DNA of 64,000 bases, from NCBI RefSeq assembly GCF_024508275.1, contig NZ_CP101989.1:248001-312000 (forward strand). The letters are read 5' to 3'. Both the position numbers and the translations under genes were made by a program. The stretch is from Cellulomonas wangsupingiae. GTDB lineage: Bacteria > Actinomycetota > Actinomycetes > Actinomycetales > Cellulomonadaceae. This document shows positions 52,620 through 60,681 of this stretch, piece after piece; within the stretch, counting starts at the first letter, position 1; each line of letters begins with the position of its first letter. The notes beneath the pieces are model-generated. The model was not told where the DNA came from. It saw only the letters and a program-made list of their open reading frames with translations, and ran no database searches.

Positions 52620-53201
52620 ATGACGCACGACTACTTCGCCGGTGACCCCCGCACCAACCGCGAGCGGATGCTCGCCGGTGACCTGTACATCGCGGACGAC
52701 CCCGAGAGCGAGCAGGTCGCCAAGCGCGCGTTCGCGCTCACCGACGCCTACCACCGCGCCGTCGTCGCGGACGAGCCGGGCGCCCGCGACCTGCTCGAGC
52801 AGGTGCTGGGCAGCCTGGGGGAGGGCGCGTACGTCAAGCCGCCGCTGTACGTCGACTACGGCGAGAACGTGCACATCGGCGCCCGCACCTTCGTCAACTA
52901 CAACCTCACGGCGCTGGACGTCGCGACGATCACGATCGGCGAGGACTGCCAGATCGGCCCGAACGTGCAGCTCCTGACGCCCACGCACCCGGTCGAGCCG
53001 CAGCCACGCCGCGACAAGCTGGAGGCCGCGCAGCCCATCGTGCTGGGCGACAACGTGTGGCTCGGCGGCGGTGTCATCGTGTGCCCGGGCGTGACCATCG
53101 GGGACAACACCGTCGTCGGTGCCGGGTCGGTCGTCGTCAGGGACCTGCCCGCCGACGTGGTCGCCGTCGGCAACCCCGCGCGCGTCGTGCGGCGCCTCTG
53201 A
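52620..53201 (+). CDS. maa: Maltose/galactoside O-acetyltransferase family (LbH)
   Basis: A 193-aa left-handed beta-helix acetyltransferase: N-terminal MLAGDLYIADDPE (Mac domain), hexapeptide coils from ~75 (GENVHIGARTFVNYNLTALD, IGEDCQIGPNVQLLTPTHPV with the catalytic His) and the end GAGSVVVRDLPADVVAVGNP. Acetylates a sugar with acetyl-CoA. ATG 52620. Gene symbol by family only. Confidence 0.88.
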   Translation: MTHDYFAGDPRTNRERMLAGDLYIADDPESEQVAKRAFALTDAYHRAVVADEPGARDLLEQVLGSLGEGAYVKPPLYVDYGENVHIGARTFVNYNLTALDVATITIGEDCQIGPNVQLLTPTHPVEPQPRRDKLEAAQPIVLGDNVWLGGGVIVCPGVTIGDNTVVGAGSVVVRDLPADVVAVGNPARVVRRL

Positions 53202-53436
53202 GACCCTGCCGCCGGTTCGTCCGGCGAGCGTCCGGGCCCACGCAACGGGCGCCGTCGACCCGACCCCTGCGTTCCTGGGACAATGGTCGGCACCGGCTCG
53301 CGCGGCTCCCCGTCTCCCACCCGGCGTGGGGGACCGGTCCGCGCGTTCCGGGCAGCGGTCCGCCCGCTGCCCGGAGGTGGTCCCGCGTCCCGCGCGCGGG
53401 CCCCGGCACGGTGTCGCGTCAAGCAGAGGTGCCCCC

Positions 53437-53952
53437 ATGAAGCCCGCCATCGGTCAGATCGTCGTCCACCCCCATCACGGTCCCGCCACGGTCGTCGGCA
53501 TCCTGGAGCGGACGTTCCGCGGTCAGACGCACCAGTACCTGCAGCTCGAGGTCGTCGGGAGCGGCATGGCCGTGTCCCTGCCGCTCGACAAGGCCGACGA
53601 GATCGGCCTGCGTCCGCTGTACGACGCGGAGGGCGTCGCCGCGCTCCTCGCCGTCCTCGGCGCGCCGAGCGACCACGTCCAGGAGGCGTGGACGCGGCGC
53701 TTCAAGGAGAACCAGGCGCGGATGCGCAGCCAGGACCAGCTCGTGCAGGCCGAGGTCGTGCGTGACCTGACGCGCCGCAGCGCCGAGCGCGGGCTGTCGG
53801 CCGGCGAGAAGGAGCAGCTCTTCCTCGCGACGCAGCCGCTGCTCACCGAGCTCGCGCTCGCCCTCGGGATCGAGCGCGAGCGCGCGCAGGAGATCGTCGA
53901 CGCGGCGGTCGTCGGCGAGGACCTGCCGCAGGAGCTGCGCGTCCTGTCCTGA
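53437..53952 (+). CDS. CarD/CdnL-like RNA polymerase-binding protein
   Basis: A 171-aa protein. The N-terminal Tudor-like CarD_CdnL_TRCF domain reads IGQIVVHPHHGPATVVGILE, YLQLEVVGSGMAVSLPLDKA, DEIGLRPL; the helical C-terminal half (80-165) has SAGEKEQLFLATQPLLTELA and LGIERERAQEIVDAAV. CarD stabilises open promoter complexes; this resembles the family but may be a paralogue rather than the essential CarD. ATG 53437; 235 bp of gene-free DNA upstream. Confidence 0.85.
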   Translation: MKPAIGQIVVHPHHGPATVVGILERTFRGQTHQYLQLEVVGSGMAVSLPLDKADEIGLRPLYDAEGVAALLAVLGAPSDHVQEAWTRRFKENQARMRSQDQLVQAEVVRDLTRRSAERGLSAGEKEQLFLATQPLLTELALALGIERERAQEIVDAAVVGEDLPQELRVLS

Positions 53953-53962
53953 CGCCCCGGCG

Positions 53963-54340
53963 TCAGTCCCGCGGGACGACCCGCAGCGTCACGTCGACCA
54001 CCTGCGGTCCGACGACAGTGCCGACGATCGCCGGCCCGTGCCTGTCGTACTTCGCGTGGTACGCGGCGTCGAGGGCACCGTGCACGTCCGCCGGCGGCGC
54101 CTCGAACGTGACGTCCTTCTCCACGCCGCCGGCCCGCACCCTGCCCGTGCCGGCGGCCCGGGCGCGTCGGAACCAGCCGTTCTCGGGGCCGTACGCGGAC
54201 CGGACGTACAGCGCGTCGCCCGAGCGCACCCCCCAGATCGTCACGTACGGCCGCAGCGTCCCGTCCGGGCGGTACGACGCGATCTCCAGCTCCTCCGCGT
54301 CGCCCACGCGGGCGAGCTCGTCGGGTGCCCAGGCGCTCAC
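53963..54340 (-). CDS. DUF2255 family protein
   Basis: A 125-aa protein: LARVGDAEELEIASYRPDGT, PYVTIWGVRSGDALYVRSAY, GWFRRARAAGTGRVRAGGVE and HAKYDRHG. DUF2255 is a split-beta-barrel, flavin-reductase-like family that often uses F420 or no cofactor; function unknown. GTG 54340. Convergent with the CarD-like gene at a 10-bp distance. Confidence 0.82.
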   Translation of the reverse strand: MSAWAPDELARVGDAEELEIASYRPDGTLRPYVTIWGVRSGDALYVRSAYGPENGWFRRARAAGTGRVRAGGVEKDVTFEAPPADVHGALDAAYHAKYDRHGPAIVGTVVGPQVVDVTLRVVPRD

Positions 54341-54487
54341 GGTGCCTCCTCGGTCCGGTCCTTCGTTGCGATGGTCGTCCCCACAGGTGCGCGAACGACA
54401 CCGGCGGGGGGCGCGGACGGCGGCATCACCGTGCGTCCCGCTCCCAGCATGACCGCTCGAGACGGGTTGTCCGAGGTCCCGCTGCGC

Positions 54488-55060
54488 TCAAGGCGACGCG
54501 CCGACGCCCGCTGGACGGGCCGGGGAGATGCGCTGGATCCGGGCCAGGGTCGACCGCTGCAGCAGCACCGGCCAGCCGTGCAGCACAGCACCTGCCGCCG
54601 CGGTCAGCCCGGAGCTGACGGTCGCCCCCACCAGCAGGCACGCGAGCGCGACGACGACGTGCACCGCGGCACCCGCCCCGTGCCCTGCCATCGCCGCCTG
54701 GACGTGCCGCTGCAGAGCCGGCAGACCGGAACGACCCGGCCGGTCCGGCCCACCCCGCATGGCCCGGACCACTCGGTTCCAGCCGACGACCTCCAGGACC
54801 CGGTCGAAGCGGCCCACCCCCAGACGACGGTGCCACCGCACCTCCGCGCACGACACGATCGACCAGCGCTGCGGCAGCACCGTGGCGAGCCCGGGACCGA
54901 CGAACGCTGCCGCCCCGAACCACAGGCAGGAGACCAGCGCGGGGAAGAGGAGGTGATCGGGACCGACCACGGACCACGCCGCGATCACGAGGCCCACCGC
55001 TGCTGAGGCGCTGACGGCAGCTCCTAGCACGACGGCGGCGCCCTGGTCGGAACGAGTCAC
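54488..55060 (-). CDS. Membrane protein, CrtO-like acyltransferase family (weak)
   Basis: A 190-aa protein with about four helices (AAVSASAAVGLVIAAWSVVG, HLLFPALVSCLWFGAAAFVG, VHVVVALACLLVGATVSSGL and a C-terminal segment). The text WHRRLGVGRFDRVLEVVGWN and GWPVLLQRSTLARIQRI recalls glycosyl-diaponeurosporenoate acyltransferase-like proteins, but this is weak. GTG 55060 is the most likely start; upstream codons read into the gene scrap described next. Confidence 0.55.
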   Translation of the reverse strand: MTRSDQGAAVVLGAAVSASAAVGLVIAAWSVVGPDHLLFPALVSCLWFGAAAFVGPGLATVLPQRWSIVSCAEVRWHRRLGVGRFDRVLEVVGWNRVVRAMRGGPDRPGRSGLPALQRHVQAAMAGHGAGAAVHVVVALACLLVGATVSSGLTAAAGAVLHGWPVLLQRSTLARIQRISPARPAGVGASP

Positions 55061-55084
55061 CCGTCCAGCCAACCACGACCCCCG

Positions 55085-55186
55085 ACGGTGGGGGACGTGA
55101 CGAGCCAGAGCGCGCTGTCGGAGGCGACCTCGACGGTGCGGATGCGCCTGTGCTCGCGGTTGAACCACAGGCGCTCGGTGGTGGCC
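55085..55186 (-). pseudogene. Scrap of a PQQ-type sugar dehydrogenase gene
   Basis: On the minus strand this reads [18 protein letters not shown], matching [18 protein letters not shown] of the dehydrogenase gene at 62922-64000. The DNA is alike over about 90 bp (GACCTCGACGGTGCGGATGC is identical). No start or further domain is present, so it is a relic or a misplaced duplication. Confidence 0.7.
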
Positions 55187-55189
55187 GGG

Positions 55190-56179
55190 TCAGCGGTCTG
55201 CGTCCTCCCGGCCCGCCGCGTCGTAGCGCCGCGCCAGCCGCGCGAAGGCCTCCCGCAGCTCGGGTGGCCCGTCCACCCGCACGTCGGCGTCGAAGCGGCC
55301 GAGCGACGCGGCCAGCGCTGTCCACGACCACGACCCGGAGGTCAGGCGGCAGCGTCCGCCGCCGAGGTCCTCGACCACCCCGTCGCCGGCGAACGGGGCG
55401 ACGGCGTGGGCCGGCAGGTCGAGGACCACCGTGCCGCGGCACGGCCACGTAGCGGCGGACGTCGACCCCGTGAACCGCGCGGCGAGGAAGCGCTGCACGT
55501 CACCGCCCGGGACGTCGCGGGGGGCGAACCGCGGGCCGGTCGGCACGCGTGGCGTCATGCGGTCCGCGCGGAACACGCGCCAGTCGGCACGGTCGAGGTC
55601 CCACGCCACGAGGTACCAGCGACCGGCGGTGGCGACGAGGTGGTGCGGCTCCGCGCGCCGCGGCCGGCGGGCGGCGTCGTCGGCGTCACCGGTGTAGTCG
55701 AAGCGCAGGACCTCGCGGGCGCGCACCGCGGCGGACACCGCGACGAGCACGTCCGTCGCGACGGGCGCGGCCGGCCGGGTGGCGTCCGGGACGGCGCGGA
55801 AGGTCAGGGCATCGGCGTGGCGGCGCAGGCGCGGCGGCATGACGCGGCGGATCGTGCCGAGCGCCCGCGCGGCGGCCTCGTCGAGCTGCGTCCCGAGCAG
55901 GGGTGCCGCCTGCAGCGCCGCGGCGACGGCGGTGACCTGGTCCTCGTCGAGCAGCAGGGGTGGCAGCTCGGCTCCGGCCTCCAGCCGGTACCCGCCGAGC
56001 GACCCGCGGTCGGCGTGGATCCGGTACCCCATCTCCCGCAGCCGGTCGACGTCGCGCCGGACGGTCCGCGGGCTGATCCCCAGCCGGTCGGCCAGCACGG
56101 GCCCCGGCCAGTCGCGCGGCGTCTGCAGCAGCGACAGCAGCCGCAGCAGGCGCGACGTGGTGGTGCCGGACGAGCTCAT
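55190..56179 (-). CDS. YafY/PafC-type WYL-domain transcription regulator
   Basis: A 329-aa regulator. The N-terminal DeoR-like HTH reads TSRLLRLLSLLQTPRDWPGP and RLGISPRTVRRDVDRLREMG; the WYL domain (about 140-215) has LRFDYTGDADDAARRPRRAE, PHHLVATAGRWYLVAWDL; the WCX part ends the protein. WYL domains sense nucleotides or small molecules. Divergent from a PhnB-like VOC gene, a frequent pairing; it likely regulates that gene. Confidence 0.9.
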   Translation of the reverse strand: MSSSGTTTSRLLRLLSLLQTPRDWPGPVLADRLGISPRTVRRDVDRLREMGYRIHADRGSLGGYRLEAGAELPPLLLDEDQVTAVAAALQAAPLLGTQLDEAAARALGTIRRVMPPRLRRHADALTFRAVPDATRPAAPVATDVLVAVSAAVRAREVLRFDYTGDADDAARRPRRAEPHHLVATAGRWYLVAWDLDRADWRVFRADRMTPRVPTGPRFAPRDVPGGDVQRFLAARFTGSTSAATWPCRGTVVLDLPAHAVAPFAGDGVVEDLGGGRCRLTSGSWSWTALAASLGRFDADVRVDGPPELREAFARLARRYDAAGREDADR

Positions 56180-56279
56180 GGCCCGAACCTAGCGACACAT
56201 GCGGTCACATCCTGACCTGATGACGCGGCACCGTCGTCCTTGCCGGGACAGTCCCGGCGCACGACGACGGGGAGCCACC

Positions 56280-56702
56280 ATGGCCATCAGCACCACGACC
56301 CACCTCAACTTCCGTGGCCGCGCCCGCGAGGCGCTCGAGCTCTACGGGTCGGTGTTCGGCGGGGAGCTGGCCGCGGTCACCTACGCCCAGGCCGGGGCCG
56401 TGACCGACCCCGCCGAGGCGGACCAGGTCATGTGGGGCCAGGTCGCCTCGCCCGCCGGGTTCCGCGTCATGGCGTACGACGTGCCCGGGCACGCCGCCTA
56501 CGAGGCGGGCGTCGACCCCGTGTTCGTCTCGGTCCGGGGCACCGACGCCGACGAGCTGCGCGGCTACTGGGACACGCTCGCCGACGGGGCCATGGTCCGC
56601 GTCCCGCTCGCCGAGGCGGCCTGGTCGCCGCTGTACGGGATGCTCACCGACCGTCTCGGCGTCACCTGGGTGCTCGACCTGGAGGTCCCCTGGTCCGCCT
56701 GA
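56280..56702 (+). CDS. PhnB-like VOC family protein
   Basis: A 140-aa vicinal-oxygen-chelate (glyoxalase-fold) protein: STTTHLNFRGRAREALELYG, SVFGGELAAVTYAQAG, GFRVMAYDVPG, SPLYGMLTDRLGVTWVLDLE. The PhnB group has no settled activity. ATG 56280 with GGAG 5 bases upstream. Its neighbour on the other strand is a WYL regulator 100 bp away. Confidence 0.88.
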   Translation: MAISTTTHLNFRGRAREALELYGSVFGGELAAVTYAQAGAVTDPAEADQVMWGQVASPAGFRVMAYDVPGHAAYEAGVDPVFVSVRGTDADELRGYWDTLADGAMVRVPLAEAAWSPLYGMLTDRLGVTWVLDLEVPWSA

Positions 56703-56719
56703 CGCCTGGCCCTGGGCGC

Positions 56720-56760
56720 ACCACCCACCTGCCGGCGCCCGGGCCCGGCAGGTGGGTGGT
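56720..56760. terminator. Strong bidirectional terminator
   Basis: Perfect 16-bp arms ACCACCCACCTGCCGG (56720-56735) and CCGGCAGGTGGGTGGT (56745-56760), loop of 9, between convergent VOC and LuxR genes. The last base touches the LuxR stop codon. Confidence 0.85.
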
Positions 56761-59480
56761 CACGCCAGCGCCGCGAGGGCGGCGGTCAGCTCGCCCCGGG
56801 ACCGGACGCCGAGCTTCGTGTACACGTTGCGCAGGTGGTACTCGATGGTCTTGGGGCTGAGGAACAGGGCGGCCGCGGCCTCGCGCGTCGTGCGCCCGGC
56901 GGCGAGCGTGCGCGCCACCTGCAGCTCCTGGGGAGTCAGGTGGTCCAGCCCGGTCACGTCGCGGCGGTGGACCGTCTCACCGGTCGCGCGCAGCTCGGCC
57001 GCCGCCTGCTCGGCCCACGGCCTCGCGCCGAGGGCGTCGAACGTGGCGAGCGCGGCACGCAGGTGCGGGCGCGCGTCCGTGCGACGTCGCGCGCGGCGCA
57101 GCCGGTACCCGTACGCCAGGTGCGTGCGCGCCTCCTCGAACGTGTCCGGCGTGCGCGCGTGCAGGTCGAGGGCCTCGGCGAAGGCCGCGTCGAGGTCGTC
57201 CGCGGACGCCGTCAGGCCGCGGGCACGGGCCGCGCGCGCCAGGGACCACGGCTGGCCCTTGCCCACCGCACGCCGCACCAGCCGGGACGTCAGCGCCGCC
57301 GCCTCGTCGGCGCGGTCGAGACGGACGAGGGCCTCGACCATCTCGGCAGCGGGCCACCCGTCCACGTCGCCGAACCGCTGCGCGGTCACCAGCTCGTCGA
57401 CCGCCGTGTACGCGTCGAGCGCCTCCTGGGTGCGGCCCTCGCCGAGCGCCAGGTCCCCGAGCGCGAGCAGCGCCCACGCCCGGAAGAAGCCCAGGTGGTG
57501 CTCGGCCGTCAAGGCCAGCACCTCGGCGGCGTGCGCGCGGCACGCGTCCGCGTCGCCGCGCCGCGCCTCGAGCCACGCGAGGCCGCCGAGGCAGGCGGCC
57601 ACGTCGGTGACCTGACCGGCCTCGCGGGCCAGGTCGACACCCTCGGTGTAGGTGGCGACGGCGTCCGTCCAGCGGTCGGTCGTCGCGAGGTCCCGCGCGA
57701 CGAGGAACAGCAGGATCGGCAGCGCGCCCAGGTCGGCGCGACGGCGCAGGTGCGCCACGACGGTGGGGACGACGGACCGGGCGGTGCCGGCCTCCCGCAG
57801 GTACAGCGGCCCGAGGACCAGCCACGGCGCGAGCTGCGGGTCGGCCAGGAGGGCGGCGTCGTCGAGGGCGCGGCCCATCGCCTCCCGGATGCGGTCCGGG
57901 CCGCCCTGCCCGCCGATGATGCCCGCGACCCCGGACGCCATCTCCCCCAGCCAGCGCGCGCGGGACGAGCGCACCGCGGGCAGGAGCGCGTCGATGCGCG
58001 CGGCGGTCCGCGCGGCGGCCATGACGTCACCCGCGTACTGGGCGGCGAGGACGGCGTCGGCGAGCAGCGGGACCGCCAGGTCCGCGTCCTGCGCGGACGT
58101 GCCCGCCGCGACGAACACGTCCCGGGCGTGCTCGATCGACCCGGTGCGCGCGGCGACCGTGCCCTCGAGGGTCGCGGCCCGCAGGCGCAACGCCGGGTCC
58201 CGGGGCAGCGTGGCCGCCCGCGCCAGGAGGTCCAGCGCCGGCCCCGGGCGGCCCGCGCGCCACGAGAGCTCCGCGGCGGTGACGAGCCGGGCCGCGCGGT
58301 GCGCGGGATCGGGGGTCAGCGCCGCGGCCCGCGAGTACCCGAGGCCGGCGACCGCGTGAGCGCCGCGGGCGGCCGCGCGGGCGGCTGCGGCGTCGAGCGT
58401 CCTCGCGACCTGCTCGTCCGGCTCGCCGCCGGCCTCGCCGAGGTGCCAGGCGTGCCGGTCGGCATCACCCGGCGGCACCGTCGCCGCGAGCGCACGGTGC
58501 ACCTCCCGGCGGTCGGCCGGGGACGCCTCGGCCCACACCGCCGAGCGCACCAGGTCGTGCCGGAACGTCACGCGTCCCGCGGTCACCGTCACCAGGCCGG
58601 CCGCGGACGCCTCGTCGAGGTCGGCCGTCCCCACCCGCAGCAGCGCGCACGCGGCCGCCGTGCTCGCCGCGTCCCCGCCGCCGGCCGCCGCGACGAGCAG
58701 CGCCGTGCGGGCCGCGGGCGACAGCGCGTCGGCCCGCGACGCGAACGCCCGGGCGAGGGACGCGGGCACCGGGAGGGGTGCGTCGTCGGGCAGGGAGTCC
58801 AGCGTCGCGTCGTCCGGGAGCTCGAGCAGGGCGAGGGGGTTGCCGCCCGTGGCCGCGAGCAGCCGCGCGCGCGCGGCTGCCGTCAGGTGCCGCCCGACGA
58901 GCAGCGCGTCCGCGTCGCCGGGGCCGAGCCCGCCCAGCGGCAGCGTCGGCAGCCCCGACTCGGTGACGACGGACGGCGCCCCGAGCCGCGCAGTGAGCAC
59001 GACCGCGACCGGGTCCGCCGCGAGCCTGCGCGCCGCGAACGCGAGGGCCTGCGCGGAGGGCGCGTCCAGCAGGTGCGCGTCGTCGACGACGACGGCGACG
59101 GGCTCGTCCTCCGCGACGCGGCTGAGCAGTCCGAGGACCGCCGCGCCCACGGCGAACCGCTCGGCGGCCGCGCCCGGGCGCAGTGCCAGGGCCGCCCCGA
59201 GGGCCTCGGACTGCGGTGCGGGCAGCGCGTCCAGGTGGCCGAGCACCGGGCGCAGCAGCTGGAGCAGCCCGCCGAACGGCACCTCACGCTCGGCCTCGAC
59301 GCCCGCGGCCTGCAGCACGCGCATCCGCGCGTCCGTCGCCGTGGTGACCAGGTCCCGCAGCAGGGCCGACTTGCCGATGCCCGCCTCGCCGACGACCACG
59401 AGCGTGCCGCCCTGCCCGACACGCGCGGCCGCCGCCAGGGACCGCAGCACCTGGCGCTCGTGCTCGCGCCCCAGCAGCAT
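56760..59480 (-). CDS. LAL-type LuxR family regulator
   Basis: A 906-aa regulator of the large ATP-binding LuxR (LAL, MalT-like) group. An N-terminal AAA/STAND ATPase with Walker A VVVGEAGIGKSALLRDL and a Walker B-like VAVVVDDAHLLD is followed by ~500 residues of TPR-like helices. The C-terminal LuxR HTH is LTPQELQVARTLAAGRTTRE, AAALFLSPKTIEYHLRNVYT. ATG 59480 (MLLGREHERQ) is preferred; GTG 59486 is possible. It diverges from the methyltransferase/fusion pair across 115 bp and probably controls it. Confidence 0.9.
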   Translation of the reverse strand: MLLGREHERQVLRSLAAAARVGQGGTLVVVGEAGIGKSALLRDLVTTATDARMRVLQAAGVEAEREVPFGGLLQLLRPVLGHLDALPAPQSEALGAALALRPGAAAERFAVGAAVLGLLSRVAEDEPVAVVVDDAHLLDAPSAQALAFAARRLAADPVAVVLTARLGAPSVVTESGLPTLPLGGLGPGDADALLVGRHLTAAARARLLAATGGNPLALLELPDDATLDSLPDDAPLPVPASLARAFASRADALSPAARTALLVAAAGGGDAASTAAACALLRVGTADLDEASAAGLVTVTAGRVTFRHDLVRSAVWAEASPADRREVHRALAATVPPGDADRHAWHLGEAGGEPDEQVARTLDAAAARAAARGAHAVAGLGYSRAAALTPDPAHRAARLVTAAELSWRAGRPGPALDLLARAATLPRDPALRLRAATLEGTVAARTGSIEHARDVFVAAGTSAQDADLAVPLLADAVLAAQYAGDVMAAARTAARIDALLPAVRSSRARWLGEMASGVAGIIGGQGGPDRIREAMGRALDDAALLADPQLAPWLVLGPLYLREAGTARSVVPTVVAHLRRRADLGALPILLFLVARDLATTDRWTDAVATYTEGVDLAREAGQVTDVAACLGGLAWLEARRGDADACRAHAAEVLALTAEHHLGFFRAWALLALGDLALGEGRTQEALDAYTAVDELVTAQRFGDVDGWPAAEMVEALVRLDRADEAAALTSRLVRRAVGKGQPWSLARAARARGLTASADDLDAAFAEALDLHARTPDTFEEARTHLAYGYRLRRARRRTDARPHLRAALATFDALGARPWAEQAAAELRATGETVHRRDVTGLDHLTPQELQVARTLAAGRTTREAAAALFLSPKTIEYHLRNVYTKLGVRSRGELTAALAALA

Positions 59481-59595
59481 CCTCACGAGTCTAGGGAGCA
59501 TCCCAGGGGTACCCCCTGATACGCGGGGGCGGCCTGCGGGGCGAGGGTCGAACCGGACGAACCGTCCACCTCCGGCCCGACCCAGGGAGAGCATC

Positions 59596-60681
59596 GTGAC
59601 CATCCAGGCAGACTCACCGGCCCGCACCGTCGACCCCGACAAGCTCATGGCGTTCGTGTTCCGCGCCGTCGAGGAGGTCGGCGCGACCCTCAACACCGCG
59701 CTCGTCGTCATGGGGGACCGGCTCGGCTACTACCGCACGCTCGCGGACGGCCGCCCCACGACCCCCGCCGAGCTGGCCGAGCGCACCGGCACCGGTGAGC
59801 CGTACGCGCGCGAGTGGCTGTCCGCGCAGGCCGCGGGCGGGTACGTCACCTACGACCCGGCGACCCGCCGCTACACGCTGCCCGCCGAGCACGCCGCCGC
59901 GCTCGCGGACCCCACCAGCCCCGCGTACCTGCCGGGCTTCTTCCAGCTCGCCGCCGGCACGGTGCGGGACGCCCCGGACGTCCTCACGGCCGCGACCGAC
60001 GGCGACGGCGTCGGCTGGCACGCGCACAACGGCGACGTGCACCACGGCTGCGAGCGGTTCTTCCGCACCATGTACAACGGGCACCTGGTCCACGACTGGC
60101 TGCCGGCGCTCACGGGCGTCGTTGCCAAGCTCGAGGCCGGGGCGCGCGTCGCGGACGTCGGCTGCGGGCACGGCGCGTCGACGATCCTCATGGCGCAGAC
60201 GTTCCCGCGTTCGACCTTCGTCGGCTCGGACTACCACGCGGAGTCGATCGAGGTCGCGCGCTCGCGGGCCGCCGAGGCGGGCGTCGCGGACCGGGTGAGC
60301 TTCGAGGTCGCGCCCGCGTCCGCGTTCACCGGCACGGGGTACGACCTGGTGGCGACGTTCGACGCGCTGCACGACATGGGCGACCCGGTCGGCGCGGCCC
60401 GGCACGTGCGGCAGGCGATCGCCGACGACGGCACGTGGCTGGTCGTCGAGCCGATGGCCGGCGACCGCGTCGAGGACAACCTCCACCCCGTCGGGCGCAC
60501 GTACTACGGGTTCTCGACGCTGCTGTGCACGCCCGCGTCGCTGTCGCAGGAGGTGGGCCTCGCGCTCGGCACCCAGGCCGGGCCGGCGCGCATCCGCGAC
60601 GTCGCGACGACCGGGGGGTTCACGTCGTTCGCCACGGCCGCCACGACGCCGTTCAACAACGTGTTCGAGATCCGGCCGTGA
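59596..60681 (+). CDS. Class I SAM methyltransferase with N-terminal winged helix
   Basis: A 361-aa protein like Rv2258c-type methyltransferases. Residues 15-100 form a winged helix (LADGRPTTPAELAERTGTGE, YAREWLSAQAAGGYVTYDPA); motif I is VADVGCGHGASTILMAQTFP near 185; then SDYHAESIEVARSRAAEAG and TFDALHDMGDP. GTG 59596 follows GGGAGAG; the longer frame upstream is antisense to the LuxR gene. The stop overlaps the fusion gene. Substrate unknown. Confidence 0.88.
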   Translation: MTIQADSPARTVDPDKLMAFVFRAVEEVGATLNTALVVMGDRLGYYRTLADGRPTTPAELAERTGTGEPYAREWLSAQAAGGYVTYDPATRRYTLPAEHAAALADPTSPAYLPGFFQLAAGTVRDAPDVLTAATDGDGVGWHAHNGDVHHGCERFFRTMYNGHLVHDWLPALTGVVAKLEAGARVADVGCGHGASTILMAQTFPRSTFVGSDYHAESIEVARSRAAEAGVADRVSFEVAPASAFTGTGYDLVATFDALHDMGDPVGAARHVRQAIADDGTWLVVEPMAGDRVEDNLHPVGRTYYGFSTLLCTPASLSQEVGLALGTQAGPARIRDVATTGGFTSFATAATTPFNNVFEIRP

